64,000 nt of DNA from Slackia heliotrinireducens DSM 20476 (lineage in GTDB: Bacteria > Actinomycetota > Coriobacteriia > Coriobacteriales > Eggerthellaceae): contig NC_013165.1 of NCBI RefSeq assembly GCF_000023885.1, forward strand, positions 1,302,001 to 1,366,000, read 5' to 3'. A program made the position numbers and the translations under genes. Position 1 is the stretch's first letter, and each line of letters begins with the position of its first letter. Shown one piece after another: positions 26,427 through 33,851 of this stretch. Under the pieces are notes generated by a model that saw only the letters and a list, made by a program, of their open reading frames with translations, searched no databases and was not told the origin of the DNA.

Positions 26427-26861
26427 ATGCTCGCGATAACCGTTGACGCCGCCAAGGCCGCGGATTTCCTGACAGCACGCATCAATATGCTGCAGCTGCC
26501 CTTCGACACCGACCTCAAGGGGTATGTGCTGGTGTGCGCGTCGGGTGCCTCGCAGGACGAAGGCACCATTCCCGGCAAGGCGCTCTGCTATGCCGAGCTC
26601 ACCGGCTGCGACCCGTACGGAGACGGCTTCCTGTGGAAGTTTCGCAGCCTGTATTGGATCGAGCCCTTCGACGCCGCCGACGCTGCCGCGCCTTTCGAAG
26701 TGGACGACGACTTGATCCGCATCATCCCCGGGTTCATCGAGCCCATCGACGCATTCAACGAGTTCTACCGCCCTGCGTTTGTAGGCGACGATACCCATTG
26801 GCAGCGCCTGCTTGATGTGTTCGCGGTGGAGGACGAAGACGAGGACCCTGGATTCTGGTAG
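26427..26861 (+). CDS. Hypothetical protein, first gene of a two-gene operon
   Basis: 144 aa; AAAGGTGG precedes the ATG. The protein is acidic and soluble, with no signal peptide. It starts with a hydrophobic strand (MLAITVDAAKAADF), has a central GYVLVCASGA strand and GDGFLWKFRSLYWIEPFD, and ends with an acidic DEDEDPGFW tail. The family is not recognised. The next gene starts 8 bp after the stop, so the two are probably co-transcribed and may act together. Confidence 0.75.
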   Translation: MLAITVDAAKAADFLTARINMLQLPFDTDLKGYVLVCASGASQDEGTIPGKALCYAELTGCDPYGDGFLWKFRSLYWIEPFDAADAAAPFEVDDDLIRIIPGFIEPIDAFNEFYRPAFVGDDTHWQRLLDVFAVEDEDEDPGFW

Positions 26862-26869
26862 GAGACATC

Positions 26870-27343
26870 ATGACGAAGCTGATCGATTATCTGGCCGAGC
26901 CCGAAACCGCTGTGGTGTTCGACATCGACGGCGTGCTGTGCGTGTACGAGTTCGGCGATCTGAGCCATTCCGCCTGTCCCGACGACGACTGGGAATCCTA
27001 CGTCGTGAACCAAAGGCCCTACGACTCCGCGCTGCCCGTGCCCGTGCTGCAGAGGTTCATCCAGGAGAAGGGACCCGACCGCGTATTTGCCTGCTCGGTG
27101 GCCGAAGATTATGAGGCTTCCGGCAAGCTTGCGTTCGTGACCAGGCATTACGGCATTCCCGCCGACCATGTGCGCCTGGTGTCCTCCAAACCCGAGAAGC
27201 GGGCGTTTCTGGAAGAGCTCCGCGACGGCCTGGGCCTGCCCGAGCAGCGCGTGGCGCTGGTTGAGGATACGGTCAAGACGCTCGATGCCTTAAGCGACGG
27301 CTCCGCATTCACCACGGTGCACGTGACGTCGTTTTTCGCATAG
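26870..27343 (+). CDS. HAD-superfamily hydrolase-like protein
   Basis: 157 aa; GGAG lies 6 nt before the ATG. HAD motif I is visible as VVFDIDGVLCVYEFGD (about residues 15-30), with both acidic residues present. SSKPEKRAFLEEL (about 105-117) carries the motif III lysine, and VALVEDTVKTLDAL (about 128-141) is motif IV. The protein is short, with a minimal cap, so it resembles small phosphatase or nucleotidase members. The substrate cannot be read from sequence. It is cytoplasmic and probably translated with the gene at 26427. Confidence 0.75.
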   Translation: MTKLIDYLAEPETAVVFDIDGVLCVYEFGDLSHSACPDDDWESYVVNQRPYDSALPVPVLQRFIQEKGPDRVFACSVAEDYEASGKLAFVTRHYGIPADHVRLVSSKPEKRAFLEELRDGLGLPEQRVALVEDTVKTLDALSDGSAFTTVHVTSFFA

Positions 27344-27616
27344 GGTCGCATCCGGCTGGTGGAGCGGGCCCGCATGCTCGAGGGGAGCACCCGGCCGGTG
27401 GGCGAGCGCCGCGGGCTCGGGGCCACACGCCCGTCGGGGCAGGCCCGCTCGGCCGAGGGCCGCACTCGGCCTGTGGGGAAGTCACGCGAACTCGGGGCCA
27501 CGCGCCCGTCGGGGCAGGCCGAACCCGACGCCAACCGATTCCGTATTCCCGTCCGCTTCGCCGCTGGGCGATACGCCCGGCAACGTGGCGTTGGGTTTCT
27601 TCACAGGGCCGTCATA
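27344..27616. repeat. GC-rich tandem repeats in spacer
   Basis: A unit containing CTCGGGGCCACACGCCCGTC is repeated almost exactly at 27416 and 27491 (75-bp period). More decayed copies flank it. No gene is seen. Confidence 0.6.
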
Positions 27617-27633
27617 TTATCGAAAAACGATAA
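27617..27633. promoter_or_regulatory. Palindrome TTATCG-N5-CGATAA, candidate operator
   Basis: A perfect 6+6 bp palindrome separated by AAAAA lies just upstream of the -35 box of the DUF2975/HTH operon. The HTH protein of the operon is the natural candidate to bind here; this is inference. Confidence 0.5.
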
Positions 27634-27640
27634 AAACTTA

Positions 27641-27669
27641 TTGCAAAACGAAAAACTTAAGGCTATCAT
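27641..27669 (+). promoter_or_regulatory. Promoter of the DUF2975/HTH operon
   Basis: -35 TTGCAA (27641-27646), 17-bp spacer, -10 TATCAT (27664-27669). The start codon is 53 bp downstream. Confidence 0.6.
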
Positions 27670-27721
27670 TCCTTCCAACGGACGAACTGTATCGTGTCCG
27701 TTCCGCACGAAGGAGCAGGTT

Positions 27722-28201
27722 ATGAACCACATCGAACTGGGAACACAGCTCAAGGCGCTGGACATCATCCTGGGCATTTGCTGCGTCGTCATGGCCTTCG
27801 TGGTCATGCCGGTCAAGGGCCAGCAGCTGGCGGCACTCCATCCCGATTTGGCGTACCTGTTCGTCCCGTGCCTCATCGGGGGATGGATCGGCCTGGCGGC
27901 GCCACTCGCCATGACCGTCATCGCGTTCCCCATGTTCCGCAACATCGCAAACGGCGACTCCTTCACCGACGAGAACGCGCGCATCCTGAAGAAGATCAGC
28001 TATCTGGCAGGGTTCGACGTGCTGCTTCTGCTGGTGGCCATCGTGGTGTTCGTGTTCGTCGGGGCGTTGTACCTGGGTGCGTTCATGGCGCTGGTGACCG
28101 GCATCGTCGTTATGGGCTCGGTGGCCATCGTGGCGGCGGCACTTTCGCACCTCACGCTTAAGGCGGCCCAGCTCCAAGCCGAAAACGATCTGACGGTGTA
28201 G
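27722..28201 (+). CDS. DUF2975 family membrane protein
   Basis: 159 aa; AGGAG lies 6 nt before the ATG. Four hydrophobic segments are visible (about 15-33, 48-70, 95-118, 122-145). The family signature NGDSFTDENARILKKISYLAG sits after the second. This family is typically encoded next to a small YozG-type Cro/CI regulator, as here: the next ORF starts 7 bp downstream. The membrane protein is thought to be functionally linked to that regulator, but its molecular role is not established. Confidence 0.85.
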   Translation: MNHIELGTQLKALDIILGICCVVMAFVVMPVKGQQLAALHPDLAYLFVPCLIGGWIGLAAPLAMTVIAFPMFRNIANGDSFTDENARILKKISYLAGFDVLLLLVAIVVFVFVGALYLGAFMALVTGIVVMGSVAIVAAALSHLTLKAAQLQAENDLTV

Positions 28202-28208
28202 GTGGCGT

Positions 28209-28421
28209 ATGCGCATCGTCGTGAATCTGGATGTGATGCTTGCCAAGCGCAAGATGTCGTTGACCCAGCTCAGCGACCAGGTTGGCATTACCATCGCAAA
28301 CCTGTCGAACCTCAAGACCGGCAAGGCCAAGGCAATCCGGTTCTCCACGCTCGCAGCGCTGTGCGAGGTGCTGGACTGCCAGCCCGGCGATCTTTTGGAG
28401 TACGTAGAAGAGAAGGACTGA
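28209..28421 (+). CDS. YozG-like Cro/CI helix-turn-helix regulator
   Basis: 70 aa, starting 7 bp after the DUF2975 gene. The whole protein is one HTH_26/XRE domain: MRIVVNLDVMLAKRKMS, the recognition region LSDQVGITIANLSNLKTGKA, and the family's closing CEVLDCQPGDLLEYV. It probably binds DNA as a dimer and may autoregulate through the palindrome at 27617-27633. The next gene begins 5 bp downstream, so the operon has at least three members. Confidence 0.9.
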   Translation: MRIVVNLDVMLAKRKMSLTQLSDQVGITIANLSNLKTGKAKAIRFSTLAALCEVLDCQPGDLLEYVEEKD

Positions 28422-28426
28422 TCCCC

Positions 28427-30370
28427 ATGTCAAATCAGAGTTTCAACGGGGTGCCCGACGGGTACCCTCAGCAGAGCGCACCTTCGAATCCCCAGACAGG
28501 CGGGGGAGCGCCCGTTCCGCCCGTCGGCTGGAACGCGTCGGCGCCTGCACCCGCGGGTTCGCCCGCACCCGGCTCCGCGCCGCAACCCGCCGCGCCCGCG
28601 CCCGCGCCGGCAGCCGCGCCTCAAGCTGCGACAGGTTCCCAATCCGCAACCGCTGCCGCGCCGCAGTACGCGCCCGCGCCTCAGGCCCAGCCTGTGACTC
28701 AGCCAGCGCCGCAGTACGCAACCGCACCGGGCTCCGCGCCGCAGCCGCAGCCCCAAGCCGCGTTCGGCGGGGGCCCGAACCCGGCATTGCCGCTCAAGCC
28801 CCCGTACGAGTTCACCCAGCACGATACCCTCGTGGCGATACTCGGCCTGGTCCAGGCCATCTTCTGGGTGCAGGTGTTCGACTTCGACGACTTCCCCTGG
28901 TACTACTACTGGGGCACGCCGACCACGCCCGGCATCGGCATTGCCGTGCTGACCTGCGCGTCGCTGGTGCTGGCATGCATCGCCCTGGGCAAGAGGGCGC
29001 GCTACGACCGATGGTCCCTGTCGCTTATGGGCGCCACCGCAGTCGTGTCCGTCCTGCCTGCGCTTACGGCCAACGGCCAGCTCAGGTTCTTCAGCTGCCT
29101 GGTGCTTCTGGGGCTTTACCCCATGGCCATGCTGGCTCTTTCCGGCATGTGGAACGGCGCCTTCCTGCGCATGCATACGCTGCTGACCAGCTGGGGTTTC
29201 ACCATACGGAGCATGTTCTACCGCGCAACTTGGCCCATGAAGGCCGTCTTCCGCAAGGGCGGCACCGTTGACTCCGCGGGGCAGACCGCCTCGGACAAGC
29301 GCCTGTCCGAGGGCGTGCTTGTCGGCGTGCTGATCTCTTGCGGCCTGCTGGTGGTCGTGCTGCCGCTGCTGGCTTCCGCCGACGCTGTGTTCGGCCACAT
29401 CTTCGGCCGCATTGGCGAGTGGCTTGCGCGCCTCGACATCTGGGACATCGTGGGGCATCTGGTCTACCTCATGCTGGCCGCAGCTCCTCTGGCGGCGCTT
29501 CTGTGGAACCTCACCCACGACGACGGCTACTTGGCCGGCCGTCAGTTCGACCCGCCGCTGCCGCGCGGCACTGTGCCTCCCGCCACCGTGCTGACCGTAC
29601 TCGTCATCATGGACACGGTGTATCTCCTGTTCGCAGGCGTGCAGGTTGTCTACCTGTTCGGCGGCGTGGAATCTCCCGTGCTTGCCGACGGCTACGCGGC
29701 CTACGCTCGGCAGGGCTTCTTCCAGCTTATTCTGGTCGTGTGCATCAACGTGGTCATGACCTATGTGGGCATGCGCATCGTGGACAAGGAGCGCGGCCTG
29801 GTAACGGCCATGCGCGCCTTCGCGGTTCTGCTTCAGGTGCTCACGCTGGTGGTACTGGTGTCGTCGCTGTGGCGCATGACCATGTACGTGCAGGCCTACG
29901 GCTTCTCTATGGAGCGCGCGCTCACCTATGTGGGTATGGCTTGGGTGGCGGTGGTCATCGTGGCCCTGACCGTGCGCCTGTTCTACCGCGAGTTCAAGGT
30001 GTTCGCCGTGGCGTTCGTGGCAGGCCTTGCCCTGTGGATCGGCTTCTCGGTGTCGATGCCCGCGACGCAGATCGCGAACTACAACGTGGACCATTACCTG
30101 GCGGGCGACATCGCCGATCCGGATGTGGACTACCTCAGCAACCTGTCCTACGAGTCCAAACCCGCCATCGAGCGCCTGTATGCGGCCACGTCCCAAGCGT
30201 CGATCGGCTCGGACGCCTACTATATACATCAGCAGTGCGAGTCTGTGCTGGCGGACTCCGGCGAGCCTTTGGAAATCAGTTACAGCTACAGGGACACGCT
30301 GTTCCATAAAGAGGGGGAGGGCTACATCGCCTGGCAGTACCAGTGCCTCCCGTACTGGGTAATCGACTAG
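28427..30370 (+). CDS. DUF4173/DUF4153-like polytopic membrane protein
   Basis: 647 aa from the ATG at 28427, 5 bp after the HTH gene; the open frame extends further upstream but overlaps that gene. Residues 1-120 are Pro/Ala/Gln-rich and disordered (AAPAPAPAAAPQ, PQYAPAPQAQP). The rest contains about twelve hydrophobic segments. The stretch around residues 430-550 (GFFQLILVVCINVVMTYVGMRIVDKERG, then MRAFAVLLQVLTLVVLVSSLWRM) matches the DUF4173 pattern. A C-terminal soluble part (about 550-647) carries NYNVDHYLAGDI. Function unknown; cytoplasmic membrane. It probably shares control with the DUF2975/HTH pair. Confidence 0.8.
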   Translation: MSNQSFNGVPDGYPQQSAPSNPQTGGGAPVPPVGWNASAPAPAGSPAPGSAPQPAAPAPAPAAAPQAATGSQSATAAAPQYAPAPQAQPVTQPAPQYATAPGSAPQPQPQAAFGGGPNPALPLKPPYEFTQHDTLVAILGLVQAIFWVQVFDFDDFPWYYYWGTPTTPGIGIAVLTCASLVLACIALGKRARYDRWSLSLMGATAVVSVLPALTANGQLRFFSCLVLLGLYPMAMLALSGMWNGAFLRMHTLLTSWGFTIRSMFYRATWPMKAVFRKGGTVDSAGQTASDKRLSEGVLVGVLISCGLLVVVLPLLASADAVFGHIFGRIGEWLARLDIWDIVGHLVYLMLAAAPLAALLWNLTHDDGYLAGRQFDPPLPRGTVPPATVLTVLVIMDTVYLLFAGVQVVYLFGGVESPVLADGYAAYARQGFFQLILVVCINVVMTYVGMRIVDKERGLVTAMRAFAVLLQVLTLVVLVSSLWRMTMYVQAYGFSMERALTYVGMAWVAVVIVALTVRLFYREFKVFAVAFVAGLALWIGFSVSMPATQIANYNVDHYLAGDIADPDVDYLSNLSYESKPAIERLYAATSQASIGSDAYYIHQQCESVLADSGEPLEISYSYRDTLFHKEGEGYIAWQYQCLPYWVID

Positions 30371-30421
30371 CTGGCGTTTTGCCTGGTGCAGCGCTTGCAC
30401 GGCGTATCCGGCGCCTGTTCG

Positions 30422-30452
30422 GGACGGGGCTCTTGCGGGCCCCGTCCTTTTT
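30422..30452 (+). terminator. Rho-independent terminator
   Basis: A 9-bp stem (GGACGGGGC 30422-30430 / GCCCCGTCC 30439-30447) is followed by TTTTTG. It ends the DUF2975 operon. Confidence 0.85.
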
Positions 30453-30499
30453 GTGACCTGGGGTTTCTCCCGAAAGCGCAGGCCGGCCGATGCTGCGCT

Positions 30500-30665
30500 T
30501 GCTCGAGCGGGCTGAAGCCCGCGCCTCGCAGACGCAGGCGCGGCGTCCGCGTTCGGCCTGGTGCTGAAACCCGCGTTTGCAGACGCACACGTGGCTCCTG
30601 CAAGCGGCACGCGGCCGAAGCCTGAGCTCGCAGGCGCGCACGTGGCTCCTGCAAGCGGCACGTTT
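30500..30665. repeat. Degenerate GC-rich tandem repeats
   Basis: Units around CACGTGGCTCCTGCAAGCGG occur twice exactly (about 30588 and 30640). Further decayed copies (CGCAGACGCAGGCGCGG) lie to the left. No gene is seen. Confidence 0.55.
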
Positions 30666-30673
30666 CCGTCCGT

Positions 30674-30869
30674 TACCACTTTCCAGACATGGATGAGGTA
30701 GGATAAGCGAGTTTTCTATATCCCGCGACCCGAAACGATGCCCCGAAGCGCCGTCCGAGCGCTGAAGCAAGGGGTTGGAGCGCTCAAAACCCGCTTTTTG
30801 ACGTGCAAACCAGCCCCTCGCGTATAGAAAACTCGCTTATCCTACCTCAAGCGGGTCTCTGAAGTGGTA
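30674..30869. repeat. MITE-like inverted-repeat element, copy A
   Basis: 196 bp. The inner arms are perfect over 26 bp (30695-30720 and 30823-30848, starting GAGGTAGGATAAGCG). The outer ends pair as TACCACTT / AAGTGGTA. The interior (about 100 bp) has no ORF and differs from copy B. It carries no transposase. Confidence 0.8.
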
Positions 30870-30961
30870 AAGGCCGTCTGGACCGATGGGTTGCGCCGCG
30901 ACCGCCGCCTTTCAATGCATTGCAATGAAGGATGTGCGTGCCGATGCACCTCCATGTACGC

Positions 30962-31066
30962 CCAGCCAGGTAAGACGCCCGTGCCTTCGTGCACGTCCAG
31001 CCAGGCATGACGCCCGCGCCTCCGCATACCCCCAACCAGTCATAACGCCCGTGCCTGCGCATCCCC
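30962..31066. repeat. Three tandem 35-bp repeats
   Basis: Units start at 30962, 30997 and 31032 (CCAGCCAGG, CCAGCCAGG, CCAACCAGT), each exactly 35 bp and about 70-80 percent alike. There are no unique spacers, so this is not CRISPR. Confidence 0.7.
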
Positions 31067-31130
31067 CCTTGTGACTTCGTTGTATTTTGGTGTTTGCAGA
31101 ATTGCAATCTCGCATAACAAGAAAAACCCG

Positions 31131-31136
31131 TACAAT
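31131..31136 (+). promoter_or_regulatory. -10 box close to the start codon (leaderless candidate)
   Basis: TACAAT ends 8 bp before the ATG at 31145, and no ribosome site lies between. Transcription would start at or within 2 nt of the ATG. No clear -35 box is seen. Confidence 0.4.
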
Positions 31137-31144
31137 ATGGATTT

Positions 31145-32692
31145 ATGCAAAGCCTGAAAGAACAACGTGCACAAACCCATGACCGCAAGATGCTGATCTA
31201 TGCGGTCATCGGTTTCGGCTGCATGATCGCCTACAGCCGCATGCTTGGCGAAGGGTTCGAAGGTTACATGCAAATCGGCTCCACCACGCCGCAAGACACG
31301 TTCTATCTGCTGCGTTCTTTCGCTCGTCTGTTCACCATCGCGGTCATCGCCATCGGCGGATACCGCAACACCCTGCGCATCAACGGCATCGCCGTCGTCG
31401 CAGCGGGCGTGCTCATGACGTTCTCGACGGCCATCTTCACCTTCTCGGGCAACGGCTCGCTGGGCGCCCTTGTGGCCCTGATGGCCGGCGCGTCCAACGG
31501 CATTCTGCTGTACGCGTGGATGCTGCTTCTGTCCAGCTACGACATGAAGCGCATCATGGAGGTGACGCTTTCCGGCCTGGTGCTGGCGGGCGCCATCCTC
31601 ATGGGCGGTCCCTATCTGCCCACGGCGCCGCAGATGGCCGTGGTCATCCTTTCGGCCTTGCTGTCGTCGTTCAGCATGCTGGCGGTGGATCCCGATTTCG
31701 AATCGTGCATCCCCGACGGCAGGCTCACCCGCGCCGACCTGCGCCAGATCCCGTGGTTCACCCTCATCATGATCATCGTGTGCGGCTCCATCGGCACGGT
31801 GCTGTACGGCATGTCCCTCGAGTTCTTCTGGTCCTTCAGCGACGGCGCCAACTACATCGTGTTCGGCATTTCCATCCTGTTGACCATCGGCGCGTCGTGC
31901 CTGATCATGCTGCGCACCAAGCTCTGGGCCGACCGCGTGTGGCTGCCTACGTTCGTGCTGCTCATGTGCTCGCTGTGCAGCTGCTTCCTCGTGGCCGAGA
32001 GCGTCATGCCCCTGTGCATGGGCTTCCTTCTGGCCTCCATGTTCTGCTACCACTTCCTGCATTGGATGATTTTCCCGGCCATCTTCCACGAGATCAAAGT
32101 GCCGCGCCACATGATCGTCGGCGTTGTGCTGGTGCTCACCAACAGCTTTTTGGTGTCGCACCTGGGCGGCATCACCGCCCGCGCCCTGCCCGAGAGCATC
32201 AGCAGTCTGAGCAGCGTGGCGGGCCTTATGGCCGTGGGCATGATCATCCTGTTCGCCGTTTCGTGGGGCTTCATGGGCCGCACCTCCAATCATGGCGAGG
32301 CCGAGCGCATCGAGCGCATCGCTGTCGAGTCCTTCGAACAGCTGAAGAGCGAAAACCCCGAGCTCGCGCAGCAGATGGAGGTGGCCGAAGCCGAGCAGAC
32401 CGCAGCCGTAGCCCAGCCCGAACCCGAGCCTGAACCCGAGCCCGAGCCCGAACCCGCGCCTGCCCCGATGACCATCGAGGAGCGCTTCGAACAGATCGGC
32501 AAACAGTACGGCCTGACGGCCCGTGAGAAAGAGATAGCGGCCCTGACCGCGCAGGGCTTCTCGTCCACCTACATCGCCGAGAAGCTCGTGGTGTCCGCCA
32601 GCACGGTGCGCTTCCATCAGCAGAACGTCTATCGCAAGCTGGACATCCACTCCCGCACCGAGCTCATCGAAATCGCCAACGCCCAAGAATAA
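31145..32692 (+). CDS. LuxR-family regulator with polytopic membrane domain
   Basis: 515 aa. Residues about 15-385 contain about twelve hydrophobic helices, an MFS-like membrane domain. A Pro-Glu repeat linker (QPEPEPEPEPEPEPAPAP, about 421-438) joins it to a C-terminal LuxR DNA-binding domain (about 450-515): YGLTAREKEIAALTAQGFSSTYIAEKL, then VSASTVRFHQQNVYRKLDIHSRTELIE, with all usual conserved positions. The architecture is common in Coriobacteria and implies a regulator tethered to the membrane that senses a small molecule or membrane state. Its target is unknown; the heme operon 450 bp downstream is on the same strand but separately promoted. Confidence 0.9.
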   Translation: MQSLKEQRAQTHDRKMLIYAVIGFGCMIAYSRMLGEGFEGYMQIGSTTPQDTFYLLRSFARLFTIAVIAIGGYRNTLRINGIAVVAAGVLMTFSTAIFTFSGNGSLGALVALMAGASNGILLYAWMLLLSSYDMKRIMEVTLSGLVLAGAILMGGPYLPTAPQMAVVILSALLSSFSMLAVDPDFESCIPDGRLTRADLRQIPWFTLIMIIVCGSIGTVLYGMSLEFFWSFSDGANYIVFGISILLTIGASCLIMLRTKLWADRVWLPTFVLLMCSLCSCFLVAESVMPLCMGFLLASMFCYHFLHWMIFPAIFHEIKVPRHMIVGVVLVLTNSFLVSHLGGITARALPESISSLSSVAGLMAVGMIILFAVSWGFMGRTSNHGEAERIERIAVESFEQLKSENPELAQQMEVAEAEQTAAVAQPEPEPEPEPEPEPAPAPMTIEERFEQIGKQYGLTAREKEIAALTAQGFSSTYIAEKLVVSASTVRFHQQNVYRKLDIHSRTELIEIANAQE

Positions 32693-33137
32693 CCCGTCCC
32701 TCGCGACGTCCATGCGGGAAGTGCTCCGCCGGTGCGAAAAAGACCTCACATCTAATGGGGGAGGCTCCATTTTCTAATCGCGATAACAGCATTAACCAAT
32801 GTTTAGATATGGTTTTCGGACACAAAACCTGCAAATCCAGAAGCCGAACAAAGGGTTGGGAAGTGTCTCATTTTAGGTTACAAATTGTCATTATGTGAGA
32901 AGCACCGCTTTTATATTGTGTGCAAAATGCCAGGTCAGAAGATACCTAGCAACTCTGATAGGTAGGTAATGGCTAGCAATGCGGGAAACTGGCAATACGG
33001 GCAGGTGGATTTTCGAATCTGGTTCGCTAGCATGTATTCCAGCAAAAGTCGAATTGCGCCTGAGCGCTTCGAAAATTGTCGAGTTACAAAAAGGGGGTCT
33101 TGCGAGCTGCATGCGGCTCGCAAAAGAGAAACGTACC
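32693..33137 (+). promoter_or_regulatory. Upstream region and leader of the heme operon
   Basis: 445 bp without a gene. A weak promoter candidate is TTGTCA (32885-32890), 18 bp, TTTTAT (32909-32914). The leader would be about 215 nt. It contains two hairpins: 33049-33071 (TCGAA..GCGC / GCGC.TTCGA) and 33100-33123 (TTGCGAGC / GCTCGCAA). The second lies between an AGGGGG sequence (33091-33096) and the start codon. An in-frame ATG at 33111 is in its loop. This suggests control of translation, but no known riboswitch class is recognised. Confidence 0.45.
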
Positions 33138-33851
33138 ATGACCAAACCAAGTCTCAACATCTCCCAAAAGGAAGCCACCCAGGACTTCGCGCCCTATCCG
33201 CTGTTCATCTATCTTGAGGAGCTGGACGTCGTCGTCATCGGCGCCGGTCGTGTCGCCGAACGCAAGATCGAGACGCTGCTGGATTGCGGCGCCACGGTTA
33301 CCGCCATCGCGCCGAAGGCCACCCAGACCGTCCTGAAGCTGGCCGAAGAAGGCCGCATCTCCTACATCCAGCGCTGCTACAAGCATGGCGATCTGGAAGG
33401 CGCCATCCTGGCCGTCGTCGCTACGGACAATACGCCCGTGAACGAAGCCGCCTACGCCGAAGCGGTCGAGCGCCACATGCTCGTCAACGTGGTCGACGTG
33501 CCGCACCTGTGCAACTGCATTGTCCCGTCCATCATGCGCCGCGGCAAGCTGCAGGTGGCCGTGTCCACCGCCGGCGCCGCGCCCACGGTGGCCAAAAAGA
33601 TCCGCCGCAGGCTCGAAGAGCAATACCCCGCGTATTGGGAAGACTACGTGGACCTGCTGGGCGACGTCCGGAACCTGGTGAAGGCCCATGTGCCCGGCCC
33701 CGCCAGCATCCGCACGCCGCTCTACGAGGCCGTCAGCGCCGCCGGGCTGGAAGACCGCATCAAGAACGGCGAAACCATCTCCGCCGTTGAGGTGTTCGAA
33801 ACCATCGTGATGCCTCTGGCCAAGGACCTCGGAATCGAGGTGGCGGCATGA
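33138..33851 (+). CDS. Precorrin-2 dehydrogenase / siroheme synthase N-terminal domain
   Basis: 237 aa from ATG 33138; an in-frame ATG at 33111 adds nine residues and has AGGGGG 14 nt upstream, so the start is uncertain. It oxidises precorrin-2 to sirohydrochlorin with NAD and, in some relatives (Met8, CysG), inserts iron. The NAD-binding motif GAGRVAERK is at about 35-43. VVDVPHLCNCIVPSIMRRGKLQVAVSTAGAAP (about 118-148) contains the family's catalytic Asp (D120) and the substrate-site motif. There is no methyltransferase domain; that activity is in the gene at 36195. It overlaps hemA by 4 bp (ATGA), the first junction of the heme operon. As no separate ferrochelatase is seen nearby, it may do both steps. 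Confidence 0.88.
   Translation: MTKPSLNISQKEATQDFAPYPLFIYLEELDVVVIGAGRVAERKIETLLDCGATVTAIAPKATQTVLKLAEEGRISYIQRCYKHGDLEGAILAVVATDNTPVNEAAYAEAVERHMLVNVVDVPHLCNCIVPSIMRRGKLQVAVSTAGAAPTVAKKIRRRLEEQYPAYWEDYVDLLGDVRNLVKAHVPGPASIRTPLYEAVSAAGLEDRIKNGETISAVEVFETIVMPLAKDLGIEVAA

Noticed and set aside
28430-30679. A 749-codon minus-strand frame opposite the DUF4173-like gene, and a 576-codon one at 31040-32770
   Set aside because: Their translations are His/Arg/Gln-rich without domains, while the plus-strand genes have membrane helices and, for the second, a textbook LuxR domain.
30962-31066. Possible CRISPR array
   Set aside because: The 35-bp units are contiguous and diverged, with no unique spacers and no cas genes nearby.
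32979-33137. N-terminal extension of the precorrin-2 dehydrogenase from 32979
   Set aside because: The extension has no family similarity or ribosome site and crosses the leader hairpins; the starts at 33111 or 33138 fit better.
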